From: Phycisphaerales bacterium
Lineage (GTDB): Bacteria; Planctomycetota; Phycisphaerae; Sedimentisphaerales; Anaerohalosphaeraceae
Direction: 5' to 3'
Length of the DNA: 9,306 nt
Assembly (NCBI GenBank): GCA_003152975.1
Contig: PMBP01000076.1
Coordinates: forward strand, 154-9,459
Shown: in pieces, positions 1 to 7,800 of the stretch
How the letters are laid out: each line of letters begins with the position of its first letter
How positions within the stretch are numbered: position 1 is the first letter of the stretch
Notes under the pieces: model-generated
What the model was told of the DNA's origin: nothing
The model's database searches: none
What the model saw: the letters and a program-made list of their open reading frames with translations, nothing else
Position numbers and translations under genes: made by a program

Positions 1-324
1 GCTGGAATTGAATTGGATCGTTTTGCCTTCGAGACTGTCGAATTGAATCCAAGGTTGGAAATGGCAGTTGTACGGCATCGTACAGACCAGTTTCCATGGC
101 TGATCCTCGGAACGGGGCAGATCCTTGGATATACGGATATAGTCTTTTAGCCCATAGTCTTTGATTGCCGCGGCGACCTTTCGGGGAGTCGACCTCTCCC
201 GCCTGGCAGCGTTCTGTGCGTTTGCCGGTTGAGCCAGCATCAGACATCCGACCAGCGACAACGCAGTCAACACAAGAACGATTTTGTGTACGATCTGCCG
301 ATTTATTATTCTGCTTATTTGCAT
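1..324 (-). CDS. Exported protein or lipoprotein, N-terminal part only (possible glycoside hydrolase)
   Basis: Only the first 108 codons are in the window; the gene continues past the left edge. I translated it from the ATG at 324, preceded by GGGAGAG nine bases upstream. The N-terminus (MQISRIINRQIVHKIVLVLT...) is basic and then strongly hydrophobic. It contains Leu-Val-Gly-Cys at residues 24-27, which fits a lipobox, and also Ala-Asn-Ala at 34-36 followed by Gln, which fits signal peptidase I, so lipoprotein versus soluble exported protein is undecided. The mature start has a conserved-looking stretch around residues 75-106 with PWKLVCTMPYN and QPWIQFDSLEGKTIQF. This reminds me of the N-terminal beta domain of some alpha-L-rhamnosidase-like hydrolases, a weak recollection rather than a match. 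It starts 40 nt after the reductase-like gene and probably belongs to the same transcript. Catalytic residues, if any, lie outside the window. Confidence 0.7.
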   Translation of the reverse strand, partial: MQISRIINRQIVHKIVLVLTALSLVGCLMLAQPANAQNAARRERSTPRKVAAAIKDYGLKDYIRISKDLPRSEDQPWKLVCTMPYNCHFQPWIQFDSLEGKTIQFNSS

Positions 325-333
325 TGTTATCAA

Positions 334-340
334 CTCTCCC
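334..340 (-). promoter_or_regulatory. Ribosome binding site of the left-edge exported protein
   Basis: Reads GGGAGAG on the minus strand, nine bases before the ATG at 324. It supports this start for an ORF whose end lies outside the window. Confidence 0.6.
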
Positions 341-364
341 TTTATCTGTCGGGGGGGATTCGTA

Positions 365-1345
365 TTACCGGTCGAGCCAGATCCCTAGCCCTTTGTCTTT
401 GGCTGCATTGTAAACCAGCGGAGCTACCGCCATGTCGTCCATGGCCAGCCCAAGATTCATCGCGATGATCCGCTGACTCTCATGGCTCCTGCGGGGCGCC
501 TTTTGGATCGCCACATCTCCGAGGTCGTGAACCTGCTCTCGCGTCGGGATATGGCGGAAGTAACCGATGGACTGGTAGTAGAACATCTGTTTAACATCAT
601 CCGTGACAAACAGGTCCGCACCGTTCAGTGTTTGCGGTTTCCAATAGGAATCGAAGTCCACAGGGGCCGCAAACGCCCCCGGCTCAAACCACTCGTTTTC
701 AATGACCGGTGAGGGCTCTTTGATGATCGGCCCGGCCGTAACGACAATATCCATCCGCCGGACCGAGTCAGCGGGCTCATTAACGACGATCACCTCCACT
801 CCACAGCGGGCCGACATCTCTTGCGCATATCGCCGGACAGTGTCGTTGTCAATGTCGTAAGCGTGCACGCGCCGGATCGTGAAACGCCCGCACAGCGCCT
901 CTAGGTTGCTGCGGCCCTGGACTCCGCATCCCAGGATTCCCACGCTGGCCGCGTTTTTACGGGCAAAGAAGCCCGCGGCGACGGCCGTCTTGGCTCCCGT
1001 CCGCTTGGCCGTAATCCAGCGGCAGTCCATGATGCAGTAGGGCAATCCCGTCTGTTCATCGTTGAGGACGATCAGTCCCGAAATCTGTGGGACATGGAAC
1101 CGATAGTTCTCCGGGTAGGCGCCGATCCACTTCATGCCGGCGGCGCCGGTAGAGCGGATGTAGGCCGGCATGGCATGGATCAGGGCATTGGTCCGCGTAT
1201 GGATGCCGATCTTCGAGGGCATCTCCACCTGGCCCTGACCCTTCAGGCGGTAGGCCGCATCGAGCGCGTCAATGATGGTTTTCATGTCAACACCGGCCCG
1301 CTCGACATCGTTGTTTGCGAGATACAGGATTCTATTGGGATCCAT
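365..1345 (-). CDS. Ornithine cyclodeaminase/mu-crystallin family NAD(P)-dependent enzyme, probable delta1-pyrroline-2-carboxylate reductase
   Basis: A 326-residue cytoplasmic protein, the usual length for this family. The open frame runs further upstream, but the ATG at 1345 follows a near-perfect AAAGGAGGG, and the upstream translation is arginine/proline-rich shadow. Visible family features: Lys72 in GMKWIGAYPEN (70-80), the substrate-site RTGAKTA motif with Arg115 (115-121), a Rossmann dinucleotide loop VGILGCGVQGR (135-145), and the C-terminal NLGLAMDDMAVAPL (297-310). The segment PVDFDSYW (228-235) marks a branch distinct from classical ornithine cyclodeaminases. Family members are NAD(P)H-linked cyclodeaminases, imine reductases or amino-acid dehydrogenases. 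Overlap by 14 nt with the aconitase-X small subunit argues that it acts on that enzyme's product. In published bacterial pathways an OCD-family reductase converts delta1-pyrroline-2-carboxylate, the product of cis-3-hydroxyproline dehydratase, to L-proline. Family is secure; substrate is inferred from context. Confidence 0.88.
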   Translation of the reverse strand: MDPNRILYLANNDVERAGVDMKTIIDALDAAYRLKGQGQVEMPSKIGIHTRTNALIHAMPAYIRSTGAAGMKWIGAYPENYRFHVPQISGLIVLNDEQTGLPYCIMDCRWITAKRTGAKTAVAAGFFARKNAASVGILGCGVQGRSNLEALCGRFTIRRVHAYDIDNDTVRRYAQEMSARCGVEVIVVNEPADSVRRMDIVVTAGPIIKEPSPVIENEWFEPGAFAAPVDFDSYWKPQTLNGADLFVTDDVKQMFYYQSIGYFRHIPTREQVHDLGDVAIQKAPRRSHESQRIIAMNLGLAMDDMAVAPLVYNAAKDKGLGIWLDR

Positions 1346-1793
1346 TCGGGTCCCTCCTTTGCCTGGATATATCGATTCGTCCATCCGGGTTGATGTGCAC
1401 AAAGTCGCCATCGCACAGTCCGGAGAAATCCTCATCTGAAAGGAGCAATACGGGTACAGATTTGCCATAGAGTTCATCGGCCACGATCGATCCCAGCGCC
1501 ATCGCCGAGTCAACCTGGGAATTGATGATGGCGGCCGGCGCGGTGCCGGCGCGGATACACTCCAGCAAGATGGCGCTGGAGGTGCTCGATCCTCTGCCGT
1601 TGGGAAAGACGAATATTTTCCCGGTGACAATCTCGCCGGATTTGTCGTGCCGGCGATCGATGATCTCCCCGGTTTCGGAACAGATTCCGCCCCAGAAGCT
1701 CAAAGGCGAGTTGGTGACCAGGGCCTCCCCTTGAGCAGATCCCGGAATGACGGCCCTGGCCTGAAGATGAATCGGTTTTCCGTTCTCGATCAT
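1332..1793 (-). CDS. Aconitase X small subunit (DUF126/AcnX_swivel family)
   Basis: A 153-residue protein matching the swivelling small domain of aconitase X. Characteristic segments are GEALVTNSPLSFWGG (22-36), TGEIIDRRHDKSG (41-53), PNGRGSS (64-70) and a following Ala/Gly-rich stretch with APAAIIN (85-91). The serine-containing GRGSS loop is the conserved active-site element of this family. I chose the ATG at 1793: it makes a 4-nt ATGA overlap with the large-subunit stop and has GAGGGG six bases upstream. The longer frame beginning at a GTG at 1823 lacks these signals. Separate large and small chains are the two-subunit (type II) arrangement; in other bacteria the two are fused. The small chain closes over the large chain to form the hydro-lyase active site, so it should have no function alone. 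It overlaps the next gene by 14 nt. Confidence 0.9.
   Translation of the reverse strand: MIENGKPIHLQARAVIPGSAQGEALVTNSPLSFWGGICSETGEIIDRRHDKSGEIVTGKIFVFPNGRGSSTSSAILLECIRAGTAPAAIINSQVDSAMALGSIVADELYGKSVPVLLLSDEDFSGLCDGDFVHINPDGRIDISRQRRDPNGSQ
1352..1360 (-). promoter_or_regulatory. Strong Shine-Dalgarno deciding the start of the OCD-family gene
   Basis: AAAGGAGGG on the minus strand lies inside the last codons of the aconitase-X small subunit, about seven bases before the ATG at 1345. It fixes the start at 1345 rather than the much longer upstream open frame. It also suggests that translation of this gene is coupled to, but not solely dependent on, ribosomes finishing the small subunit. Confidence 0.85.
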
Positions 1794-3040
1794 ACGCATC
1801 CCCTCACCGCCGAGTCCACGCACTGTCGCATCGAGCCGAACGCCACCCTGACGCCCAGTTCACCCGGTGCATAGTAGGCGCACTTGCCGGAGTTGGTCAT
1901 GATCACCTTTGTCCCCGGCCCAAGAAGAGGCGTGTGAAAGACACAGGTATCGAGGGTAATTTCAACCCCAAAACCCTCAAACAGATCGAGCATCTTATTG
2001 TGTTGGATCAGAGAATATGAAGTGCGGCTAGTCTTGACGATAAATCGCGTCTCTGGAGCTATGTGTTCTGCCTGGCTTGTCCTGATGCATTCGGCAAGCT
2101 GGCGGAACTCGTCGAACGAAAAGTGCGGGCAGCCGAGAATCACCGCATCGAGATGCTCGGTCTTGGCAGCGGTGGACAACTCGCTTCGAGCGCGTTGGAT
2201 ATCCTGCGGCGTAACCTCAATCACCTGCCGCGGCTTGTCCCCATGGCATGCCTGATCGAGTGTGGCTGCTTCCGGGGTTATGCCCACCGCGTGAAACAGC
2301 ATGACAGAACCGGAAGACGCCGCCGCGGCCCCCAATGCCTTGAGATTGTCGCCGGTTACCCCGGCAGACATTCCCACAATGATGGGGATCTGGTTGAGGG
2401 TTCGGACTCCGATCAGGTACCCCAGGGCCGAATAGAAATCGTCGCCTTGCATGGCCTCGGCTGGAATATCGGTTATCTGAAACAACACCTGCCCCTTGCG
2501 ATTCTCATGCAGATGCAGGCCGCACCGGGGAACCCTGCCGGTGATGGCCGCGCAGATATCGTGAAAGTCCGCGTACCGGTTGGTTCTGGCCCCCAGGACC
2601 GAGTTGGCATACACGACCGCATTGGATTCGCCCCAGGCAATCTGCTGGCCGAATCGCGGGGTCAGATAGCTCTGATAGGGAGCACAGGTCCATGTGGGGA
2701 TGCAACCCATGGATTCATAGGCCCTCCCCTGGCGGATTGCCTTCTGGGCAAAGGACGAGTCGATGTTGAACTTCCGCCAGTTTTGAAGGTCCAGCGGTCC
2801 CATGCTCAAGGTGGTCGGGATCGAAACCTTGGCGCCCTTTCCGGCCAGCGTCTCGGCAAAAAGCAGGCTCGATTCGCTCAGCAGGCCGCATCCGTCGATG
2901 TGGGCCTGAGTCACATCCATCAATTCCGTTACGCCGCAGGCCTCGGCAAGACGCACGACAATCCGCATCGCCATTTGACAACCGGGTCCGAAATGCCCGT
3001 CCAACATCTGCTGATCATTTCTGCTAAGGTGCACCGTCAA
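1790..3040 (-). CDS. Aconitase X large (catalytic) subunit, probable cis-3-hydroxy-L-proline dehydratase
   Basis: A 416-residue protein of the DUF521/AcnX_catalytic family, with the family's N-terminal pattern (DQQMLDG, then AMRIVVRLAEA, then HIDG at 47-50). The hallmark run is APYQSYLTPRFGQQIAWGES (119 region to 139), followed by NSVLGARTNR (146-155) and AITGRVPRCGLH. Cys119 (WTCAPY), Cys304 (LGCPHFS) and Cys387 (SGKCAYYAP) sit in the three conserved contexts expected to ligate the iron-sulfur cluster. Bacterial AcnX enzymes are known as cis-3-hydroxy-L-proline dehydratases and archaeal ones as mevalonate-5-phosphate dehydratases. The following OCD-family gene favours the former. The start is unusual: an in-frame TAA lies shortly upstream, so the candidates are TTG at 3040 (GGGAG six bases upstream, preferred), GTG at 3034, or ATG at 3007, which would cut the conserved N-terminus. 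No signal peptide; cytoplasmic. Confidence 0.9.
   Translation of the reverse strand: MTVHLSRNDQQMLDGHFGPGCQMAMRIVVRLAEACGVTELMDVTQAHIDGCGLLSESSLLFAETLAGKGAKVSIPTTLSMGPLDLQNWRKFNIDSSFAQKAIRQGRAYESMGCIPTWTCAPYQSYLTPRFGQQIAWGESNAVVYANSVLGARTNRYADFHDICAAITGRVPRCGLHLHENRKGQVLFQITDIPAEAMQGDDFYSALGYLIGVRTLNQIPIIVGMSAGVTGDNLKALGAAAASSGSVMLFHAVGITPEAATLDQACHGDKPRQVIEVTPQDIQRARSELSTAAKTEHLDAVILGCPHFSFDEFRQLAECIRTSQAEHIAPETRFIVKTSRTSYSLIQHNKMLDLFEGFGVEITLDTCVFHTPLLGPGTKVIMTNSGKCAYYAPGELGVRVAFGSMRQCVDSAVRGCV
1800..1805 (-). promoter_or_regulatory. Shine-Dalgarno for the aconitase X small subunit, within the end of the large subunit gene
   Basis: GAGGGG on the minus strand, six bases before the ATG at 1793. 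Together with the ATGA stop/start overlap it indicates termination-reinitiation, a common way of keeping two subunits of one enzyme in equal amounts. Confidence 0.7.
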
Positions 3041-3046
3041 GTCAGA

Positions 3047-3051
3047 CTCCC
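3047..3051 (-). promoter_or_regulatory. Shine-Dalgarno supporting a TTG start for the aconitase X large subunit
   Basis: GGGAG on the minus strand, six bases before TTG at 3040 and twelve before the alternative GTG at 3034. The spacing favours TTG. The 64-nt gap it sits in, after the upstream stop, shows no convincing promoter or hairpin terminator, so read-through from the secreted-protein gene is likely. Confidence 0.55.
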
Positions 3052-3104
3052 AATTTTATCGGCCTTCATTAATTTCAGCGTTAACAGTTCCAGTAATGCC
3101 AGAA

Positions 3105-4757
3105 CTATTGAGGGACAATTTCCTGGCGCGTTACGATCGGGACATAGCCAACCTCAAGTCCCGCCGGTGGTGTCACCAGCAGGGCCGGGTCGAGTGTCGC
3201 CAGCGTTCCGCTGCTGGGGGGAGCCATGTAGTCCCGGTCGATCGGCCAGCTTGCATGGATTTTTTCTACGAAGGATTGCAGCCTGGATTTTTTGTCGTTG
3301 CTCCAACCATATTGCTGGAACGACGGCTGATCGACAAAACGATACCAGGAATAGGTGACCTTGGAGCCGTCGGCCAGTTGGACGGTGAACGGCCCACGCG
3401 CCGGGCCGGGATTGCCCCAGGCGCCGCCGGCAGGGGAGGTGTAGGGGCTGCCCGCTTTCGCCAGCGTGAACTCTTTCGACAGGAGCTGAGTCTCCGCGGG
3501 CAACTCCGTGGCGGATACGGATACGCGCTCATTCCCGACAAGCTTGTAATACTGGGGGAACGAACCTTTGGGACGGATGTCGCTGTTGAACCATTCCAGG
3601 CCCCAGACATTGCCCTCATAAATTTTGGTGTCAAAAACACGCTCGACACCGGACATTTTCTTTCCGGCCTGGTCGAATCGCGTGGTGTGCGTGGTCAGCT
3701 TGGATTTCCAGGCGCCTTTTTCGTCGAATTGTCCCGAGCAGGCCGAGCCTCCATCCCGCCACGACTTGAAGGCGTCATACAGGGCCGCCTTGGAGTAATA
3801 AATCACATCCTGCACCAGCAGGGTTCTTCCCTGATCGTCCACCGGGAACTCGAGTTTAGGTATCTTCGAATAGACGACACCTTGTGCGTCTTTGGACTCG
3901 AAGCAGGGCACGGTGTTGATTTCCATGGCCCCGCCGCCCATATTTCCCGGCCTGGCGTCGAGCCCCCGCCCGTAGATAAAGGGATAGTTGAATAACTTGC
4001 CGATCTTGCTCCAGGTTTCCGGGATATAATAAGCGATCGGCCCTTTGAAATTGGCCGCACTGAGGAAACAGGTCCAGGCCTGATCGCCGGTGGGAGGGTC
4101 CCCCGTAGTGGGTTCGGTAAAAGGCAACGCCATGTAGGTGTACCCCAGAAATTTGCCGTTGGGATTTCCCTCGAAAGGCAGGGCGTCCGGCGGGATCAGC
4201 AAACGGTTGCTCAGTTGGGCGATGCCCAATTGATTGTCCGGCAAGGCCTTGTCGCTGTAGAAAAACGACCACCCGGGAGAGCCGACCTCGTAGTCGTAAC
4301 ATTGCGGGGTGGCATTCATGCTGAATTTCGGAGGCCCATATCGGAATCGATTGCCGGCCCAATAGCCTAGGCCGCCCTCGACGGTTTGGAAGACACTGTC
4401 CCAGGTCGGTCCGCGTTCGGGCCAGTTGTCCCGGGCCAGCGTGCCGATCGGGGCCAGCGGGGTATCCTTGTTGTCGGAGTTGTCCGGCGTGATCCACGCG
4501 CTAGGCAGGCCGATCTGAAAATCGGCAATCGGTTTGGCGATCAGCGGCCAGACCGCGGAATAAAAGCCCATGCCCGCACTGTAGTGGGTACGGTCCGGCG
4601 GCCGGGATGCGTCGAAGCCGATGTACCCGTGCAGGCCGTTGAAATGGGTCGTAACGACTCCTGCCTGGACCTCTATTTTGTCCGCTGTATTTTCCTGGGC
4701 CAGGCATATCGAGGGCAGAAAGATCAAGGTCAGGACAACCGGCAAAGAATTTTTCAT
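3105..4757 (-). CDS. Secreted protein of unknown function (550 residues)
   Basis: I do not recognise the family. The ATG at 4757 has GGAG six bases upstream and begins a short, clean signal peptide, MKNSLPVVLTLIFLPSICLA, with likely cleavage after Cys-Leu-Ala at 18-20. A TTG twelve bases further upstream is less likely because the GGAG lies inside that extension. The mature part is rich in Trp, Tyr, Pro and Gly, with no membrane segment, coiled coil or obvious repeats. Distinctive stretches are SAGMGFYSAVWPLIAKPIADF (60-80 region), RFRYGPPKFSMNATPQCYDY (137-156), QLSNRLLIPPDALPFEGNP (181-199), NMGGGAMEINTVP (272-284) and FPVDDQGRTLLVQDV (304-318). It carries four mature cysteines (153, 230, 285, 340), so up to two disulfides are possible. 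The composition resembles an extracellular beta-rich hydrolase or carbohydrate-binding protein, but no catalytic motif can be assigned. It sits 53 nt after the GH32-GH27 gene, which suggests a role in the same carbohydrate process. Confidence 0.85.
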   Translation of the reverse strand: MKNSLPVVLTLIFLPSICLAQENTADKIEVQAGVVTTHFNGLHGYIGFDASRPPDRTHYSAGMGFYSAVWPLIAKPIADFQIGLPSAWITPDNSDNKDTPLAPIGTLARDNWPERGPTWDSVFQTVEGGLGYWAGNRFRYGPPKFSMNATPQCYDYEVGSPGWSFFYSDKALPDNQLGIAQLSNRLLIPPDALPFEGNPNGKFLGYTYMALPFTEPTTGDPPTGDQAWTCFLSAANFKGPIAYYIPETWSKIGKLFNYPFIYGRGLDARPGNMGGGAMEINTVPCFESKDAQGVVYSKIPKLEFPVDDQGRTLLVQDVIYYSKAALYDAFKSWRDGGSACSGQFDEKGAWKSKLTTHTTRFDQAGKKMSGVERVFDTKIYEGNVWGLEWFNSDIRPKGSFPQYYKLVGNERVSVSATELPAETQLLSKEFTLAKAGSPYTSPAGGAWGNPGPARGPFTVQLADGSKVTYSWYRFVDQPSFQQYGWSNDKKSRLQSFVEKIHASWPIDRDYMAPPSSGTLATLDPALLVTPPAGLEVGYVPIVTRQEIVPQ

Positions 4758-4763
4758 TAGAGT

Positions 4764-4767
4764 CTCC
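4764..4767 (-). promoter_or_regulatory. Shine-Dalgarno deciding the start of the 550-residue secreted protein
   Basis: GGAG on the minus strand, six bases before the ATG at 4757. The upstream TTG at 4769 overlaps this motif and would put two acidic/polar codons ahead of the signal peptide, so the ATG is preferred. Confidence 0.65.
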
Positions 4768-4810
4768 AATCGTTATTGTTCAGGGTCAACCACTCCTGTT
4801 ATTGGTCGGG

Positions 4811-7800
4811 TTAATTTTCACTGATCACTCGGGCGTCGGCCCAGTTCCCCAGGACTTGGTCACCTTCGAAAACCAGCATCAGGCACTGTACGCCCTTGAC
4901 CTCAATGTCGATTTCCCTGGCGGGAGAATCCTTCTTCAACTGCCCGCTGTCCCACAGGACCCGGTTGGAAAAGAAGTCACCATTATATACTCGGAATCGC
5001 CCCTTAGAGTCGTCCTTGGACGATTCGTCGATCGCCACAACCGCACGGAAACGATGGGCACGGCCATCGACCTTGAACATCACGGAACACTTGCCCTTAC
5101 ACCCGATTCCTTTTTTGAATGTCTGGCCGCCAACATGGATCGGATTACCACCAATTACCGTATCGTAGGCAGGCGCGTTGTCGGCTTTCCATATGTAGTA
5201 CAGATCACTCAGATAGGTTTCCCCTTGACGAGTCACCGTGTATTTCTCCAACGGCATGGTCGCGGGGGTTGGAAGAGAAGGTCCGGGCCGGCCTACCTTG
5301 ATCATTCGGTGCTCGTGCTGGCCGAGGCCCTGGGCCGTGAAGGAATCCTTGAATTCCCCCAGGTCCTTGCGCGCCCAAAGGTCTCGCACAGGTTGAGTCC
5401 CCGATAGACCGACCTTGTCCCATCGCACCGTGATGTCCGCCTTATTGCGGCCTTTGTTCAGGAGCAGGACGGCCGTCGTCCCTTCGGAGAGCGGTTTGTT
5501 ATAAACCTCGCAACCCTTCTCATGGAGGATCCTGTAACCCTGGACCCCGCGCCGATCCTGATTCACGGCGATCACCTCGGGCGCCGTCAGGACCTTGCGA
5601 ACCCCGTCACTCATCGAGCGGAGGTCGTTGCCCGCCATCAGGGGCGCGGCAAGAATACACCACAGACTGAAGTGTGCTCCATCGGCGATCTCTTTGCGGT
5701 TATCGTCCAGATCTTTCAGATTGCCGACCTGCATCATGTCCGGATCGTTCCAGTGTCCGGGTCCAGCAAACTGCCACAGCCCGTTAAAGGCCGGATGGAT
5801 GCATTGATCCCCGCCGGATGTATTGGCGCTATGATATACCGAATCCATCCAGGGATAGATGTCTCCGGAGGTTCGCCATAGCTGGGCCGCATCCTGTCCG
5901 CCCCAGGCCCAGGCCCCGTTGCCAAAATCGGATATGCTCAGGACCATGGGCCTGCCCGTCTCGGTAATGGATTTCCGATAGAGAAAATAATCGTCATAGC
6001 TGAACCGGCCGTTGTTCTCGGCAAAGCAGCTATCCAGTTTGATGTAATCCACCCCCCAGGATGCAAAGATTTTCATGTCCGCCTGTTCATGTTTGAGACT
6101 GCCCGGAAGCCCCTGACAGGTCAAATGGCCGCGATCTTCATAAATCCCGAACTTCAGTCCCTTGCCGTGAAGGTAATCTCCGATGGCTTTCATGCCGCCG
6201 GGAAACTTGACCGGGTCAGCGACCAGATTCCCATTGTCGTCGCGATTCTTGGCCATCCAGCCGTCGTCGAGTACGAGGTAGGAATATCCGGCATCTCTCA
6301 TTCCGGAGCTGACCATAGCGTCTGCGATTTGCCGGATTATCTGTTCGTCGATTTTGGCTTCAAAGGCATTCCAACTGTTCCATCCCATGGGTGGAGTAGG
6401 AGCCAGATCGGTGAGAGAATTGTCGGCCGCTGTCTCCTGGCCCGTGTAGATCGATTTGATCTTCCATCCCCTGACATTCGCCGCAATATCCCCGCCCTTG
6501 CTGAACAGGGTGATGCCGACATTGTCCTGCGCGTGCGGGTGCATGTAAACCGCGGCCTGGCGATCGTTGACGAAGACCTCGATCATGGCTTTATCCAGGA
6601 AGATGCGAAGATTCAGGTCCTCGCCTTTCTTGAGCTCAAACGGGGGCGCAATCTCGCCCATGGCAACGGTCTTGTTTTCTGGCGTAACGGTGATCGGAAA
6701 CCCCTTGCCCTCATTATCGCAGAATACGCTGATCCCATATTCTGTGGCGCTGGTGGGTTTGATTGTAACGCTCAGCTCAAGGGTATCACCGGACAGGGTC
6801 TGGAGCTTGCGGCTGCTATCGCTCTTGACGGCGAAGTCCCCTTCCTCCTTCGGGTCATAACGGAGCTTCTCCAACTCCCGCAGCGGCTTGATGTGCAACA
6901 CGCCATCCCTGGGCAAGTCAAGCTCTCGCGGCAATGACTGGATCGCGCTTTGGGCGCCCTGCAGCCGGCACCAGGCCCACATGACACGGCGGCCATCCGG
7001 GGTCAGCAGGGATTCCGGTGCGAAGAACTCCCCGTCCCGCCAGTTCATCATCGCGTGGAAATCGGGAAGGTACTTCTCGTCCTTGAAGTCGCCCAGGTAG
7101 TATCGGCACCCCATCCCATGACTGATGCAAAGCAGCATCCACTTGTCGCCTATCTTGAACATGTTGGGGCACGAGACATCTTCGTTTTTGTTGACCCCCA
7201 GATCCGGCATGTCGTCGTGCAGCAACAGACCCAGATACTCCCACTGTTCCAGATCCGACGATTTCATCAGATGAGGCGGACCGCCGCCGGAAATTGCATA
7301 ATAGGTATCGCCGTTCAGCCAGCAGTCGGGATCCCACATCCGGATTTCGGCCACCTGTCCGGCTTTTGTCCTGGGCTTGACCGCAACGGGCTTGGTCCAT
7401 TGATCCAACTGATCGTCCAGGCCAAAGGCGATGAAGTTGTTATCCGCCCCCTGGCCATGATAGATCATGGCCGGCCGGCCGTCTTTGGTGAAAAATCCCG
7501 TCCCGCTGAACATGCCGTGACCCGTATTGGGTTTGACAAGGACGGTGGGGTGCCACTTCCAGGTAACCATGTCCTCGCTGGATACATGGGCAAACGCAAA
7601 GCCATGGTTGTTTCGGTAAATATAGTGCAGATGATAGAGGCCCTTGTAGAAGTAAGCGGGATTGGGATCGCCCGGCTCGCCAACGCCCGGGCCCGGATGG
7701 GCAAGATGATAGGTTAACCAGTTGGCCGGAACAGGATTTGGCATGGCTGGCGTTTCCGCAACATAAGGAGCCACCGGAGCCCGCGCATCCTGGTCACGAG

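Noticed and set aside
1346..1630. N-terminal extension of the OCD-family protein by 95 codons
   Set aside because: The added residues are Arg/Pro/Ser-rich and overlap the conserved part of the aconitase X small subunit in another frame; the ATG at 1345 has an excellent ribosome binding site.
3060..3104. Partial inverted repeat (GTTC...GAAC) between the secreted protein and aconitase X as a terminator
   Set aside because: The arms pair over only about four bases and no T-run follows on the minus strand.
2063..3358. A 431-codon plus-strand open frame opposite the aconitase X large subunit
   Set aside because: It lies almost wholly antisense to a gene with clear family motifs, crosses a gene boundary, shows no family resemblance, and is explained by GC-rich third positions leaving few stop codons on the opposite strand.
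3096..3995. A 299-codon plus-strand open frame opposite the unknown secreted protein
   Set aside because: The minus-strand frame is longer and has a signal peptide and Shine-Dalgarno; the plus-strand translation is Gly/Arg-rich in the manner of shadow frames.
6089..7717. Two plus-strand open frames (6089-6937 and 6950-7717) opposite the GH32 and GH27 modules
   Set aside because: Both mirror the strongly supported minus-strand enzyme and have no plausible domain of their own; they are antisense shadows.
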